Origin: Amycolatopsis anabasis | Lineage (GTDB): Bacteria; Actinomycetota; Actinomycetes; Mycobacteriales; Pseudonocardiaceae | Reading direction: 5' to 3' | Assembly (NCBI RefSeq): GCF_009765355.1 | Contig: NZ_VTHK01000040.1 | Coordinates: forward strand, 19,870 to 83,869 | DNA: 64,000 nucleotides | In this document: positions 1-9,264 of the stretch, one piece after another | How positions within the stretch are numbered: position 1 is the first letter of the stretch | Layout of the letters: every line of letters starts with the position of its first letter | The notes under the pieces: model-generated | Databases searched by the model: none | Seen by the model: only the letters and a program-made list of their open reading frames with translations | Told to the model about the DNA's origin: nothing | Position numbers and translations under genes: made by a program

Positions 1-1213
1 ACTCCGCCCCGGCCTTCGAGGACGGCATCGCGAACGCCGACTTCTGCGCCTCCAGCGTCGCCCGCACGGCGGCGTCCAACGCCGGTCGGTCCCCGAGCTG
101 GACCAGCTCGCCGAAGATCTTCCGGTCGGCGATCTCGTTTCCGGTGTAGATCCCGGTGAACGCCTTGCCTTCGGCCTTGCGCTTGTCGGCCCGGGCCCGC
201 GCCGCCGCGACCCAGGTGTCCGCATCGGACATGGTCTTGATGAACGCGCACGCCTGGTCCTTGTGCTTGCTCCCGGCCGGAATCGCCCACGCGCTGCCGG
301 TCACCCAGTCGATCGGTCGGCCCTGCTGGTCGGGGAACGGCGCGACCGTCAAGGCGGTCCCGGGTGCGACGTTGGCCAGCACGTTGAGGTACCAGTCCTC
401 CATCGGGAAGGCGGCCAGCTGGTCCTTGCTGAACGGGTTCTGCTCCCCGAAGAAGTCGAACGAATCGCGGAACGCCTTGACCGCGCCCCAGCCGCCCTGC
501 GCGTCGAGCAGGCTCACCGCGTAGTCCAGTGCCGCCACCAGGGCCGGATCGGTGAGCTGGGCGGCCTTCCCGTCGTCGCTGAGCATCCGCACCCCGTTGG
601 CGCGCGCCCACAGCGGGAGGAACTCGGGGATCTTCGGGTCGAAGCCGATCCGGGTCAGCCCACCACCGGGTCCGTGCCTGGTCAGCGCGCGGGCCACCTG
701 GGCCAGCGCGGCGCGGTCGCTGGGGTTCACGTCCCGCGGCCGCAATCCCGCGGAGTGCACGGCGGCGTCGTTGATCATCAGGATCCGGTTGTTGTAGAAC
801 TCGGGCAGGCCGTAGAGCACGCCGTCCTGGGTGATCTCGGCGAGCGCGGCCTTGCGGTACTGATCGAGATTGATCCCCTGCTTCTCGACGCAGCCCCGCA
901 ACGGTTCCAGCGTGCGGCGGGCGGCGTAGCTGCCGAGCAGCTGGCGGTCCAGGTAGATCAGGTCCGGCGGGGTGCCGGAGGCGACCGCGGAGAGGAACTG
1001 CTGCGCGTTGAACGCGCTGCCGCCCACCTGCACCCGGGCCGGGGCGATGACCTGGTTGGCGCGCTCGACCCGGGTCTTGGCGACCTCGTCGGCCAGGCCG
1101 AAGCCCATCGTGGTGAGCACCGCGGTATCGCCCGAGTCGTTCGCCCGGCGCCCCACCCCACCGCATCCGGCGAGCACGAGCACGAGCACCGCGGCGAGCA
1201 CCCCGAACCGCAT
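1..1213 (-). CDS. Sugar ABC transporter substrate-binding lipoprotein (3' end outside window)
   Basis: This is an extracellular solute-binding lipoprotein of a carbohydrate ABC importer. The ATG at 1213-1211 follows a GGAGGAAAGG ribosome site. The first 17 residues form a short hydrophobic signal ending in the lipobox LAGC, so Cys17 should be lipidated. The body has the family 1 solute-binding fold pattern, including SGTPPDLIYLD near residue 60 and a GSAWAIPAGSKHKDQACAF stretch near the end of the visible part. Only about 404 codons are visible; the stop lies beyond base 1. A LacI-type operator lies 64-81 bases upstream, and the lacI gene is the upstream neighbour on the same strand, so sugar-responsive repression is likely. 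The substrate is not evident. Nearby GH84 and GH36-like enzymes suggest an amino-sugar-containing or galactoside-like oligosaccharide (inference). Confidence 0.85.
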   Translation of the reverse strand, partial: MRFGVLAAVLVLVLAGCGGVGRRANDSGDTAVLTTMGFGLADEVAKTRVERANQVIAPARVQVGGSAFNAQQFLSAVASGTPPDLIYLDRQLLGSYAARRTLEPLRGCVEKQGINLDQYRKAALAEITQDGVLYGLPEFYNNRILMINDAAVHSAGLRPRDVNPSDRAALAQVARALTRHGPGGGLTRIGFDPKIPEFLPLWARANGVRMLSDDGKAAQLTDPALVAALDYAVSLLDAQGGWGAVKAFRDSFDFFGEQNPFSKDQLAAFPMEDWYLNVLANVAPGTALTVAPFPDQQGRPIDWVTGSAWAIPAGSKHKDQACAFIKTMSDADTWVAAARARADKRKAEGKAFTGIYTGNEIADRKIFGELVQLGDRPALDAAVRATLEAQKSAFAMPSSKAGAE

Positions 1214-1276
1214 CGACCTGCCCTTTCCTCCGCGCCATTGAGGGGAAAAGTGAATGAAGCCCGGAGGCCCACCCAG

Positions 1277-1294
1277 TGTGGAATCGTTGCCACA
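1277..1294. promoter_or_regulatory. LacI-type operator, site 1
   Basis: The 18-bp sequence TGTGGAATCGTTGCCACA is an imperfect palindrome with the central CG typical of LacI-family operators. It matches the perfect palindrome at 6017-6034 in 16 of 18 positions. It sits between the lacI stop and the start of the solute-binding protein gene, where it could block transcription of the transporter. Assignment to the adjacent LacI protein is inferred from position and shared sequence. Confidence 0.65.
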
Positions 1295-1349
1295 AGTCTG
1301 GGACGGCGGTGGATTCCCGTCAAGACGCTGATCGGTTTCGCGGGGCCCG

Positions 1350-2390
1350 TCAGCCGGCGGCGGGGCCGGTGGAGCCCCGCACGAGGAGTTCCGGTTCCAC
1401 CCGGATGGTCCTGGCTCGTTCCGGCCCGCCGCCGGAAAGCCGCTCCAGCAGCACCTCGGCGCAGCGCCGCCCGAACTCCACGGTGTGCTGGGTGACCGTG
1501 GTGATCGCCGGCCGGACCATCGACATCCACGGCACGTCGTCGTAGGCCGCGAGCGAAAGCCGCAGGGGAATCCGCATCCGCCGGTGCTGGATCTCCTCCA
1601 GCGCCCCCTGGGCGAGCACGTTGTTGGCCGCGAACACCGCGGTGACCTCGGGGTACGCGTCGAGCAGACCGCCGAGGGCGCCCCGGGCCGCGGTCACGTC
1701 GAAACTGGTGGTGTAGGCGATGAGCCGCTCGTCGACCGGCGCCCCGGCCGCCTCGTGCGCGGCGCGGTAACCCGCCAGCCGCCCCGAACCGGTCGTCCAC
1801 TTCGTCTCGTCGATGAGCAACGCGATCCGCCGGTGCCCCAGGCCGAGCAGGTGCCGGGTGACCAGTTCGGCGCCGGATTCGTTCGCGCCGAGCACCGCGT
1901 CGCCGTACCGGGTGCTCACCCGCCGATCGGCCTGCACGACCCGGACCCCTTGCCGGCACAGGCTCTGGACCGCGCCGGCGGACACCGGGGTCACGATCAC
2001 CCCGGGCACCCGCATGGCGACGAATGCCTGCACCGCCGACATCTCCTCCTCGGCCCGGCCGTCGTCGTTGACCAGCACCATGTGATAACCGGCGGCGCGC
2101 AGCACCTGCTCGATCCCGGCGGCCAGATCCGCGTAGAACGGGTTGCGCAGATCGGAGATCAGCACCCCGATCGATCGGCTCGACCGGCTGCGCAGGGTCC
2201 GCGCGTTCGCGTCCGGGACGTAGCCGATCCGGGCCGCGGCGGCGAGCACCCGCTCGCGCACCTCGGGCGCCGCGTAACCGCTGCCGTTGAGCGCCCGCGA
2301 CACGGTGGACGGCGAAACCCCCGCCTCGCGGGCCACGTCGGCTCCGGTCGGCGGGCGATTCGCTGGACGATCCTTGGTCCCGCCGGCCAC
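1350..2390 (-). CDS. LacI family transcriptional regulator
   Basis: This is a 346-residue sugar-responsive repressor. Residues about 15-70 form the LacI helix-turn-helix and hinge, with the hallmark VSPSTVSRALNGS and the hinge motif ARTLRSRSSRSIGVLI. The rest is a periplasmic-binding-protein-like effector domain (NPFYADLAAGIEQ, YDDVPWMSM, ITTVTQHTVEFGRRCAEVLLERL). The length is normal for the family. It lies between the GH36-like hydrolase and the solute-binding lipoprotein, all on one strand. Palindromes at 1277-1294 and 6017-6034 are plausible targets, so it probably represses the oligosaccharide uptake and hydrolysis genes around it. The effector is unknown. Confidence 0.93.
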   Translation of the reverse strand: MAGGTKDRPANRPPTGADVAREAGVSPSTVSRALNGSGYAAPEVRERVLAAAARIGYVPDANARTLRSRSSRSIGVLISDLRNPFYADLAAGIEQVLRAAGYHMVLVNDDGRAEEEMSAVQAFVAMRVPGVIVTPVSAGAVQSLCRQGVRVVQADRRVSTRYGDAVLGANESGAELVTRHLLGLGHRRIALLIDETKWTTGSGRLAGYRAAHEAAGAPVDERLIAYTTSFDVTAARGALGGLLDAYPEVTAVFAANNVLAQGALEEIQHRRMRIPLRLSLAAYDDVPWMSMVRPAITTVTQHTVEFGRRCAEVLLERLSGGGPERARTIRVEPELLVRGSTGPAAG

Positions 2391-2468
2391 GCCCGAAGTC
2401 TAAGGCCTGCGGCTCGCGAATCGCCGTCCGGTCGCGCGAGTCCGCGGGAGTCGTGAGTGGACAGCCAC

Positions 2469-4151
2469 TCACGACCCCGGGGTGGGGAGGTCGTGGGTGG
2501 CGCGGTAGGAGCGCCACGTGCTGGCGACCTCGGCGAGATCGGCGGGGCGCAGGGGTTCGCCGCTGTGATCGATGTGGGTGGCGTAGTAGAGCGCCGGGAC
2601 GCCCAGGTCCGGCTGGACGCGCAGGTATTCGGCCCAGGTGGCCCGGTCGGGCAGGCACCAGCCGTCGGTGTCCACGGGGGTACCGGGCAGCGCCGCCCGC
2701 GCGACCGCGGCCCGGTAGGTCATCTGCGGCACCACCGGCCCGTCCGGGTCGACGGCGTCGAGCATCCGGATGTCGTTGAGCCGGACCATGTCGGTGACGT
2801 CCGCGAACGCCGGGTTCGGGGTGTGCGTGACGATCAGGGCGTCCGGCTTGCGGAGTTTCGCGCGGTCGTGGACCACGCGCAGCAGTTCGTGCAGCAGGGC
2901 GGCGCCCCAGGACGGGCCGCTGTGACGCGGCGCCACCCCGCTCGGCGTGCGCGCGAGGAAGTCGACCTTGAGCCCGTCGGCGTCCAGCCCGCCGGGGCCG
3001 AGCAGGAAACCGACCGCTTCCTCGATCAGTTCCCGCCCGCGCGGGGACTCCGGATCGAGTGCGACCGGCGTGCCGTCCGGCAGCCGCACGCAGGCTTCCG
3101 GTGGCGCGCCTTCGGGATCCCATGCCTTCCACCACAACAGGATCCGCTGGCCGCGCCGGTGCCGATCGGCGATCCAGCCGGCGAGGTCCGGCCACTTCCG
3201 CTCGTCCGGCCGGTTGGTCGCGTACCGCCGCTGCCACTTGTCGTCGATCACGATCGTGCCGGGCACCACGTCGCAGGCTTCGAGTTCGCGGAGGAAATCG
3301 TCGTAGTGCCGCTGGGTGGCGAAGTCGCGGGCCGGGCGACCGGCCGACTTCGCGAGGTGGTTCTGCGCTCCCCAGCCGCAGAACATCGGCTGCCGCCAGT
3401 GCGCGGGAACCGCACCGGCGGGCCGCGGCGCGAGCCCCCGGGCCACCAGCAGGTCCCGATGCGCGCGCAGGGCGGCCACCGGATCCCGGGCGCCGAACCG
3501 GATGACCACCGCCGGGGTCTCGAACTCCCCCGCCACCCGGGTGTGGCCCTCGTAGTCCAGCCGCAGCGCGAAGCCGTCCGTGCCGCCGGTGTAGTGCAGG
3601 GCCGTGAAGTTCTGCTCCGAGACCGGGGCGGCGAGCCCGATGCCCGCCCATGCACCGTCCGAACGGGACACCGCGAAACACCACGGCGCCGGGGCGAACA
3701 GCCACCGGCCCACCCCCGGCTCTGCCCCGTCGCCGACCACTCCGATCACCGCGGGCTCGGCGGCCGGGCGCACGATCCGGCGGGGGTGGTCGGGATTGGG
3801 CGAGTACAGCTCGCGCAGCGCCGACCCGCTGGGCAGGAAACCCCGCGGCGGCCACCATCCGCCGAGCAGGTGGCCGGTCCGGACCCGGCCCTCGCCCCGG
3901 ACCGCGGTCCGCAGCTCGAGCCGATCGTCGTGGTACTCGAGCGTGGTGACCCGCGACCGCCACCGCGAACTGGCGCACCGCACCTCGATCCGGTTGCCCC
4001 GGTGGCTGACCTCGGGTTCGCCCAGGGTTTCGTCCGGCCCGTCCAGGGTGTCCACAGAGGACAGCAGCCGCAGCCGGAACCACAGCCGGTCGTCGGCGTC
4101 CCGGATCTCCGCGATCAGCCGGTGCGGATCCCACCGGAGGCGTCCGGTCAC
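2469..4151 (-). CDS. GH36-like (melibiase clan) glycoside hydrolase
   Basis: This 560-residue protein is a probable retaining glycoside hydrolase with an N-terminal beta-sandwich and a TIM barrel. Barrel motifs resemble clan GH-D: TIVIDDKWQ (compare the IDDGWQ strand of GH36), LLWWKAWDPEG, and DGLKVDFLA, whose Asp397 fits the K-x-D nucleophile of that clan. No signal peptide is seen, so it is probably cytoplasmic and acts on imported oligosaccharides. The GTG start at 4151 overlaps the preceding stop as GTGA, which indicates translational coupling with the metallo-beta-lactamase gene. Alpha-galactosidase activity is possible, but the precise specificity cannot be read from sequence; a GH31-like or unclassified member is the alternative. 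Confidence 0.7.
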   Translation of the reverse strand: MTGRLRWDPHRLIAEIRDADDRLWFRLRLLSSVDTLDGPDETLGEPEVSHRGNRIEVRCASSRWRSRVTTLEYHDDRLELRTAVRGEGRVRTGHLLGGWWPPRGFLPSGSALRELYSPNPDHPRRIVRPAAEPAVIGVVGDGAEPGVGRWLFAPAPWCFAVSRSDGAWAGIGLAAPVSEQNFTALHYTGGTDGFALRLDYEGHTRVAGEFETPAVVIRFGARDPVAALRAHRDLLVARGLAPRPAGAVPAHWRQPMFCGWGAQNHLAKSAGRPARDFATQRHYDDFLRELEACDVVPGTIVIDDKWQRRYATNRPDERKWPDLAGWIADRHRRGQRILLWWKAWDPEGAPPEACVRLPDGTPVALDPESPRGRELIEEAVGFLLGPGGLDADGLKVDFLARTPSGVAPRHSGPSWGAALLHELLRVVHDRAKLRKPDALIVTHTPNPAFADVTDMVRLNDIRMLDAVDPDGPVVPQMTYRAAVARAALPGTPVDTDGWCLPDRATWAEYLRVQPDLGVPALYYATHIDHSGEPLRPADLAEVASTWRSYRATHDLPTPGS

Positions 4152-5998
4152 CGGACGTCGACCAGTGCCTCGGCGTGCTGCCCGAACCGGCGGGCGCCGA
4201 CGGTGAGATCGGCGGCCAGCCGCGCCCGGCGGCAGGCCGTCCCGGCCGGTGGGGTGACCGCGAACTCGAACGTCGTGGTCGCCTTTCCGGCGACGGTCGC
4301 GGTCGCCTCGGCCGGTGCGCACGACCAGCCCGCCGGGGCCGCCATGCGCACGGTCACCTCCTCTTCGGTCGCGAACGGGTTGCGCGCCTCGACCTGGAAC
4401 CGCACCGGCTCCCCCGGCGCGGTGCTCGCCTGGTACGGCCGGATCCACGCGCCGACCCCCTCCGCGCCGAAGTCCACTTCGGACAGGGGCAGCAGGTCCC
4501 GGTGCACCTGGGCGAGTTCCTCGGCCTTGGCCAGCAGCATGTCCAGATAGGCCTGATCCACCCAGCGCGGCGGCCAGTGCCCGCTGACGATCAGGTCCGG
4601 GTGCAACGACTGGTACAGCTTGGCGCTGGCGATGAAATCGTCGATCTCGAACCGGTTCTTGTACTGGAGGTTGAGCAGTTCGGTCCGCTCGTCGCGGATC
4701 CAGGTCGTGGTCTGCTGGTCCCCGGTGGCCAGCACCCGGTGACCGTCCACTTCGAACGCGATCGCCACCGCGTACCGGGTGTGCCCGGGCAGCGGGTACA
4801 CGGTGAGCTCGTATTCGTGCCAGCGCACCGGTCGTTCGCAGTCGAGTACCCGGTCGGCCGGGATCGGGTCGTACCACAGGCACGGCAGGTCGTAACGCGA
4901 CGGCTCCGCGAGGATCTCGGCGACCGAGCGCTCGCACCAGATCTCGGTGCCCTCGACCTCCCGCAGCAGGTTGAACCCGGCCACGTGGTCGTCGTGGTAG
5001 TGCGTGGCCACGGCCACCTCGACCCGCGCCACCCCGAAGTCGCGGCGCAACGCGGTCAGCGACGGCAGCCACGGCCGCCGGGACGACCGGTCGTGGCCCA
5101 CGGGATGACCGACGACCATGTCGTAGCCGAAGTCGACGAACAGCGCGTTCCCGGTGCCGGACAACAACACGTAGGTGGTGCCCAGGCTGGTGCGGTTGCG
5201 CAGCAGGTGCGGGCTGACCACCTCGAACGGGCGATCGTGCCACGCCCGCAGATCCCACGGCGTGTCCCGGCGCGAATCGCCGAAGGTCCGCAGGCGCGTC
5301 TCCAATAGTTCGAACGCCGCGGGCGGGTCCTCGATCGGCTTGCCGTGCGACGGCAGCACCACCTCGGGTTCCCGTGCAGACAGTTCGTAGAGGGACAGCA
5401 CGCTGGCCTGCACGCCCTCCACCGCGCTGTAGGACCACTGGGTGGCCGCGAGCGACCACACCTGGCCGGGCCCGTAGATCAGGTCCCCGGTGAACGCGAC
5501 CCGGCGGCCGCCGACGTCGACCAGATAGGAAACCGATCCGATCGTGTGACCGGGGGTCGGCAGGGTCAGCACGTCGAAGCCGCCGAACCGGCGGGTCCGG
5601 TACTCCGGCACGGTCCCGCTCACCGCCACCGGTTCCAGCAACGAGAACCGGTCCTGCCGCAGGTCGTAGTAGTTGTAGAGGGCGCGCTGCTGCCAGTGTT
5701 CGTCCACTGTGGAGAAAAGGTCCCGTTCGACCGGCGGGACCCAGATCCGGATCCCGGCCTCGACCGCGCGCGGCAGCCCCTGGGCCTGGTCCCGGTGGTG
5801 GTGGGTGAGCAGCACGTCGGTCACCCGGTCCACGCCGAACTCGGCGAGGTGATCGAGCACCGCGCCACTCCCGAAGTCGATCAGAACCGCTGCCCGGTCC
5901 CGGACCAGGAGGTAGACATTGCAGGTGTCCTCGAACAGGAAAACCCCGTCCGGAAGCGGGTTGTCGGCCGCCGGTCCAGCTTGGACAGCCATGGTCAC
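4148..5998 (-). CDS. Tandem-domain metallo-beta-lactamase-fold protein
   Basis: This 616-residue protein carries two metallo-beta-lactamase domains in one chain. The first (about residues 20-235) has T65-HHHRD-Q71, PTPGHTIGS and AFTGD; the last metal-site His of HxHxDH is Gln. The second (about 255-490) has the complete THYHDDH at 332-338, then PLPGHT, ATGD and VSGHWPP. The C-terminal roughly 110 residues look like a beta-sandwich of the NEW3/Ig type. The chosen GTG at 5998 overlaps the GH84 stop as GTGA; an ATG at 5992 is also possible. No signal peptide is visible. It is coupled between two glycoside hydrolase genes, so a hydrolase step on a sugar-derived or esterified substrate is plausible, but the reaction is unknown. 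Confidence 0.8.
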   Translation of the reverse strand: MTMAVQAGPAADNPLPDGVFLFEDTCNVYLLVRDRAAVLIDFGSGAVLDHLAEFGVDRVTDVLLTHHHRDQAQGLPRAVEAGIRIWVPPVERDLFSTVDEHWQQRALYNYYDLRQDRFSLLEPVAVSGTVPEYRTRRFGGFDVLTLPTPGHTIGSVSYLVDVGGRRVAFTGDLIYGPGQVWSLAATQWSYSAVEGVQASVLSLYELSAREPEVVLPSHGKPIEDPPAAFELLETRLRTFGDSRRDTPWDLRAWHDRPFEVVSPHLLRNRTSLGTTYVLLSGTGNALFVDFGYDMVVGHPVGHDRSSRRPWLPSLTALRRDFGVARVEVAVATHYHDDHVAGFNLLREVEGTEIWCERSVAEILAEPSRYDLPCLWYDPIPADRVLDCERPVRWHEYELTVYPLPGHTRYAVAIAFEVDGHRVLATGDQQTTTWIRDERTELLNLQYKNRFEIDDFIASAKLYQSLHPDLIVSGHWPPRWVDQAYLDMLLAKAEELAQVHRDLLPLSEVDFGAEGVGAWIRPYQASTAPGEPVRFQVEARNPFATEEEVTVRMAAPAGWSCAPAEATATVAGKATTTFEFAVTPPAGTACRRARLAADLTVGARRFGQHAEALVDVR

Positions 5999-7803
5999 CG
6001 ACTTTCGGTAGGCAGCTGTGGCAACGTTGCCACATTGTGCGGTCCGTCCCCCGCCGAGGACAAGATCTCCAGCAGCTCGGTCAGGAAACGATCCAATACC
6101 CCGTCGGCAACCTTGACCGGAACGTCCCGGTGTGGCAGGCGGGTGTCCCGGGGAGTCCGCGCCCGCTCCGCCAGTTCGGCCACCAGCACCCCGGCCCGGC
6201 GCGCGGCGGGACGATCACCCGCGACCAGCTCGCCGAGCATCGTGGCCGCCGCGGCCAGCGCCCGGCCCCACAGTTCGGTCGCGTCCAGCCAGGCCGCGGC
6301 CTCCGCGGCGAACCGGGGATCGGCGACCCCGGCCCGGATCGTCCCCGGCGCCGCGGCGAGCCGGCTCGCGAGTCCCCGCAGCCGCGCCAGGGCCGCCCCG
6401 GTGTCACCCGCCGCCCATTCGGCCCGGAACGCGGCACAGGCCTCCGCGTGCTCCGGAGCCTGCACCAGGTGCAGCCGCTCGTCGAGGGTGTTGACGTCGG
6501 CGAAAGCCTCGAGCGCGGCGAGCACGTCGGCCCGGCCACCGGCGAGTTCGGCGAGGGCGGAGCGCCACGCACGGCGGGCGTCGAAACCGGTGTCGTCCCA
6601 GCCGTAGGCGGCCACCGACGACAGCGCGACCGAACTCATCGCGGGCTGGTTCATCGGATTGGCCAGCACGCCCACCACGTGCGCGGACAATCCGTTCTCC
6701 CGGCCCGAATAGTCGCCCAGCGGCACCCGGCCGGGGAGGTAGTCGTTGACCGGATAGTTGTCCCACAACAGGATCTCGTGCCCGAACAGTGCCGCGGCCC
6801 GGGCGGCCTCCGCCCGCTCGATCGTGCGCGGAACGACGTCGTGCCCGGTCCACCACACCAGCACCCCGGGGTCGAGCCGCTCGCGCAGCGCGCGTTTGTA
6901 CGGCGTGTCGGCGAGGCCGTGGTATTCGGTGGGCACCAGCTGCACCGGTTCGACGTCCCCGTGCGAACGGGCCCAGCGCACCACCTCGCCGACCAGCCAG
7001 GCATGCGCGCGCCCCGCGCTGGCACCGGGCGAATCGCCGCCGAACCGTTCCCGGTCCGCGGCGCAGTGCCAGGTCCGGTAGTCGATGTCGTCGAGCGCCA
7101 CCGCGAAGGCCCGGCAGCCGGCGGCGTGCAGGGCGTCGAATTTCGCCAGCAGCGCGGCGAGGTCGCCGGTCACCGAGTACCGCATCGACAAACCGGGCGA
7201 CACCGCGAAGACGAACGTGACGTGGTTGTCGCGGGCGCGCCGCACCAGTTCGGCGAGTTCGGCCAGGGTTTCCGGCGGATACGGGTCCCGCCACTTTTCC
7301 CGGTGGTAGCCGTCGTCCTTCGGCGCGTAGACGTAGGCGTTCATCCGGTGCGCGCCCAGGAAGTCCAGATGCGCCAGGCGATCGGCGTGCGACCAGGGCG
7401 TGCCGTAGAAACCCTCGATCGAGCCCCGGTAACGCACCGCGGGCCGGTCCCGGAGCTCGACGCCCGGCAGTTCGGCGCTCCGCTCGGCGAGCCGCCGGAA
7501 CTCCCGTGCCGCGTACCAGGTCCCGGCGGGATCCGAACCGTCCAGGACGATCCGGCCACGGCCGTCGCTCCCCCGGCCGATGCTCAGGCGGTAGGCGCCG
7601 GGCATCCGGTCCCCGATCGGTTCCTCGCCGATCCGCACCACGAGGTCCGGTGTCCCGGCCCCTTCGGCGATCCCGCGCGCGGCCAGCGCGTCGCGGACGA
7701 TCCGTTCCGCGGCGGGATCGGCGCCCGGTCCGCGAACCAGGGCGAGGGAGGCACCGGCGACGAGCGCGAAACCGTCCGGGCGGTCGATCAGGTGAGTCGG
7801 CAT
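5995..7803 (-). CDS. GH84 beta-N-acetylglucosaminidase
   Basis: This 602-residue hydrolase is of family GH84 (O-GlcNAcase/hyaluronoglucosaminidase type), removing terminal beta-linked GlcNAc by substrate-assisted catalysis. An N-terminal alpha/beta domain (about 1-130) precedes the barrel, which opens with RYRGSIEGFYGTPWSHADR and AHRMNAYVYAPKDD. The catalytic Asp pair is D238-D239 in VALDDIDY. No signal peptide is evident, so it is probably intracellular. ATG 7803 is chosen because it begins the conserved region, but its GGAG lies only one base upstream, so a slightly different start is possible. It is the first gene of a GTGA-coupled set with the metallo-beta-lactamase and GH36-like genes, and its last codons contain a LacI-type operator. 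Confidence 0.88.
   Translation of the reverse strand: MPTHLIDRPDGFALVAGASLALVRGPGADPAAERIVRDALAARGIAEGAGTPDLVVRIGEEPIGDRMPGAYRLSIGRGSDGRGRIVLDGSDPAGTWYAAREFRRLAERSAELPGVELRDRPAVRYRGSIEGFYGTPWSHADRLAHLDFLGAHRMNAYVYAPKDDGYHREKWRDPYPPETLAELAELVRRARDNHVTFVFAVSPGLSMRYSVTGDLAALLAKFDALHAAGCRAFAVALDDIDYRTWHCAADRERFGGDSPGASAGRAHAWLVGEVVRWARSHGDVEPVQLVPTEYHGLADTPYKRALRERLDPGVLVWWTGHDVVPRTIERAEAARAAALFGHEILLWDNYPVNDYLPGRVPLGDYSGRENGLSAHVVGVLANPMNQPAMSSVALSSVAAYGWDDTGFDARRAWRSALAELAGGRADVLAALEAFADVNTLDERLHLVQAPEHAEACAAFRAEWAAGDTGAALARLRGLASRLAAAPGTIRAGVADPRFAAEAAAWLDATELWGRALAAAATMLGELVAGDRPAARRAGVLVAELAERARTPRDTRLPHRDVPVKVADGVLDRFLTELLEILSSAGDGPHNVATLPQLPTESR
6017..6034. promoter_or_regulatory. LacI-type operator, site 2 (perfect palindrome inside GH84 coding sequence)
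   Basis: TGTGGCAACGTTGCCACA is an 18-bp perfect palindrome with a central CG, the LacI-family operator form. It lies within the last codons of the GH84 gene (encoding part of NVATLPQ) and 19-36 bases upstream of the metallo-beta-lactamase start. The related site at 1277-1294 lies before the solute-binding protein gene. An intragenic operator here could control an internal promoter for the downstream two genes. Confidence 0.65.
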
Positions 7804-7862
7804 CTCCGGAAGGGTATTCAGCGCGAACCGGCGTGACGAGGCCCGATCCGGTGGAACGAGGT

Positions 7863-9119
7863 TCAGCCGACCGTGGCAGGAACCTCCTCCCCGGCCGCGG
7901 TTCGCGCGGGCCGCGGGGCGGGCCGCTGCCGGAGTGCGGCGGCCGCGAGCAGCGTTGCCGCCAGGGAGACCGAGCCGGCGACGAGCAGCGCGGATTCGGG
8001 GCCCAGGCGTTCGCACAGCCAGCCGAGCAGCGGTGCGCCCGTCGCGCCCGCCGCCGCGGATACCGCGCCCTGGACCGCGAGCATCCGGCCGCGCATCTCC
8101 TCGGCCGAATCCAGTTGCAGCCGGGTGCTCTTCGCCGTGTCGATCAGGACCGCGCCGGCCGCGATGGGCAGGATCATCGCGGCGAAACCGAGGGTGCCGG
8201 GGGCGAAACCGCTGGCCGCCTGCAACGCACTGGTCACCGCGGCCGCTCCCAGCAGCAGGGGGAACGTGAGTTCCCGCGCCCGTGCCGCGAGCAGGCCGCC
8301 GAGCACCGTGCCGACCGCGAACACCGACGACAGCAGGCCGTAACCGGCAGCACCGGCGCCGAGGGGTCCCTGGCTCATCGCGGCCATGGTCACCTGGTAG
8401 TTGCGGCCGAGTCCGGAGAGCACGAAGCCCAGGACGAACAGGATCAGCAGCACCCGGCTGCGCCGCAGGTAGACCAGTCCCGCCCGCACCCCCGCCCGCT
8501 CCGGCGGGCTGACCGCGAGCGGGTGCAGTTCACCCGTGCGCATCAGCACGATCGTCCCGATCACCGCGAAGAAACTGACCGCGTTGATGAGGAACAGCGC
8601 CGATTCGCCGACCGCCGCGACGAGCACTCCGGCCGCGCTCATGCCCAGCACACGACCGGCCGAGTTGACGATCGAACTCAGGGCCAGCGCGTTGCCGAGG
8701 TGCTCCCGCGGCACGACCTGCCCCGCGAACCGGCCGAGGGCCGGCCCTTCGAAGGAGCCGATCAGCCCCGACAACGCGGTGAGCGCGTAGATCGGCGCCA
8801 AGGGCGCCTCGGCGCCCACCAGCACCGCCAAGGCGACCGCGATCAGCACGTGCAGTGTCTGCGAGCACAGCAGCAACCGCCGGGGCGGGAACCGGTCGGC
8901 GAGCGCACCCGCCCAGGGGCCGAGCAGCAGCGCCGGAAGCGTGCTCAACAGAACCGAGAATCCGACCGAGGTCGCCGATCCGGTGCGAGCGAGCACCACC
9001 CAGTTCAGGGCGAGCACCTGCATCCAGGTGCCGGTCACCGAGACCAGGTCGGCAGTGGCCCAGAGCCGATAATTGTGATTCGCGAGCGCGCGGAACATCG
9101 GCGGCAGATTTCGCCGCAA
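7863..9119 (-). CDS. MFS transporter (EntS-like drug/siderophore exporter type)
   Basis: This 418-residue integral membrane protein is of the major facilitator superfamily, with about 12 hydrophobic segments. The start FRALANHNYRLWATADLVS and the following TGTWMQVLALNWVVL are typical of the EntS/MFS_3 branch, as is the loop GALADRFPPRRLL after the second helix. TTG at 9119 is chosen because AAGGAAAG lies six bases upstream; an ATG lies at 9098. It is followed on the same strand, after 59 bases, by the GH84 gene, but it is not translationally coupled to it. The substrate is unknown. Proton-driven export is the family norm. Confidence 0.85.
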   Translation of the reverse strand: MRRNLPPMFRALANHNYRLWATADLVSVTGTWMQVLALNWVVLARTGSATSVGFSVLLSTLPALLLGPWAGALADRFPPRRLLLCSQTLHVLIAVALAVLVGAEAPLAPIYALTALSGLIGSFEGPALGRFAGQVVPREHLGNALALSSIVNSAGRVLGMSAAGVLVAAVGESALFLINAVSFFAVIGTIVLMRTGELHPLAVSPPERAGVRAGLVYLRRSRVLLILFVLGFVLSGLGRNYQVTMAAMSQGPLGAGAAGYGLLSSVFAVGTVLGGLLAARARELTFPLLLGAAAVTSALQAASGFAPGTLGFAAMILPIAAGAVLIDTAKSTRLQLDSAEEMRGRMLAVQGAVSAAAGATGAPLLGWLCERLGPESALLVAGSVSLAATLLAAAALRQRPAPRPARTAAGEEVPATVG

Positions 9120-9264
9120 GATTTGCTTTCCTTTCCAGCACGGGCGCGCTCACGCGGAGCCGGCGACCCGGGTACATCAATGTCGAACGCCCGGCTCCAT
9201 TACCGAGCGCCACAAACGCTACCCACTGATCACTACGGTCCCGCTGTGTTCTTGATCATAAGAA

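Noticed and set aside
2457..4550. Long plus-strand open frame of 697 codons opposite the hydrolase and metallo-beta-lactamase genes
   Set aside because: Composition is that of an antisense shadow in high-GC DNA (Arg/Gly/Pro/His-rich, no domain), while the minus strand has clear enzyme motifs.
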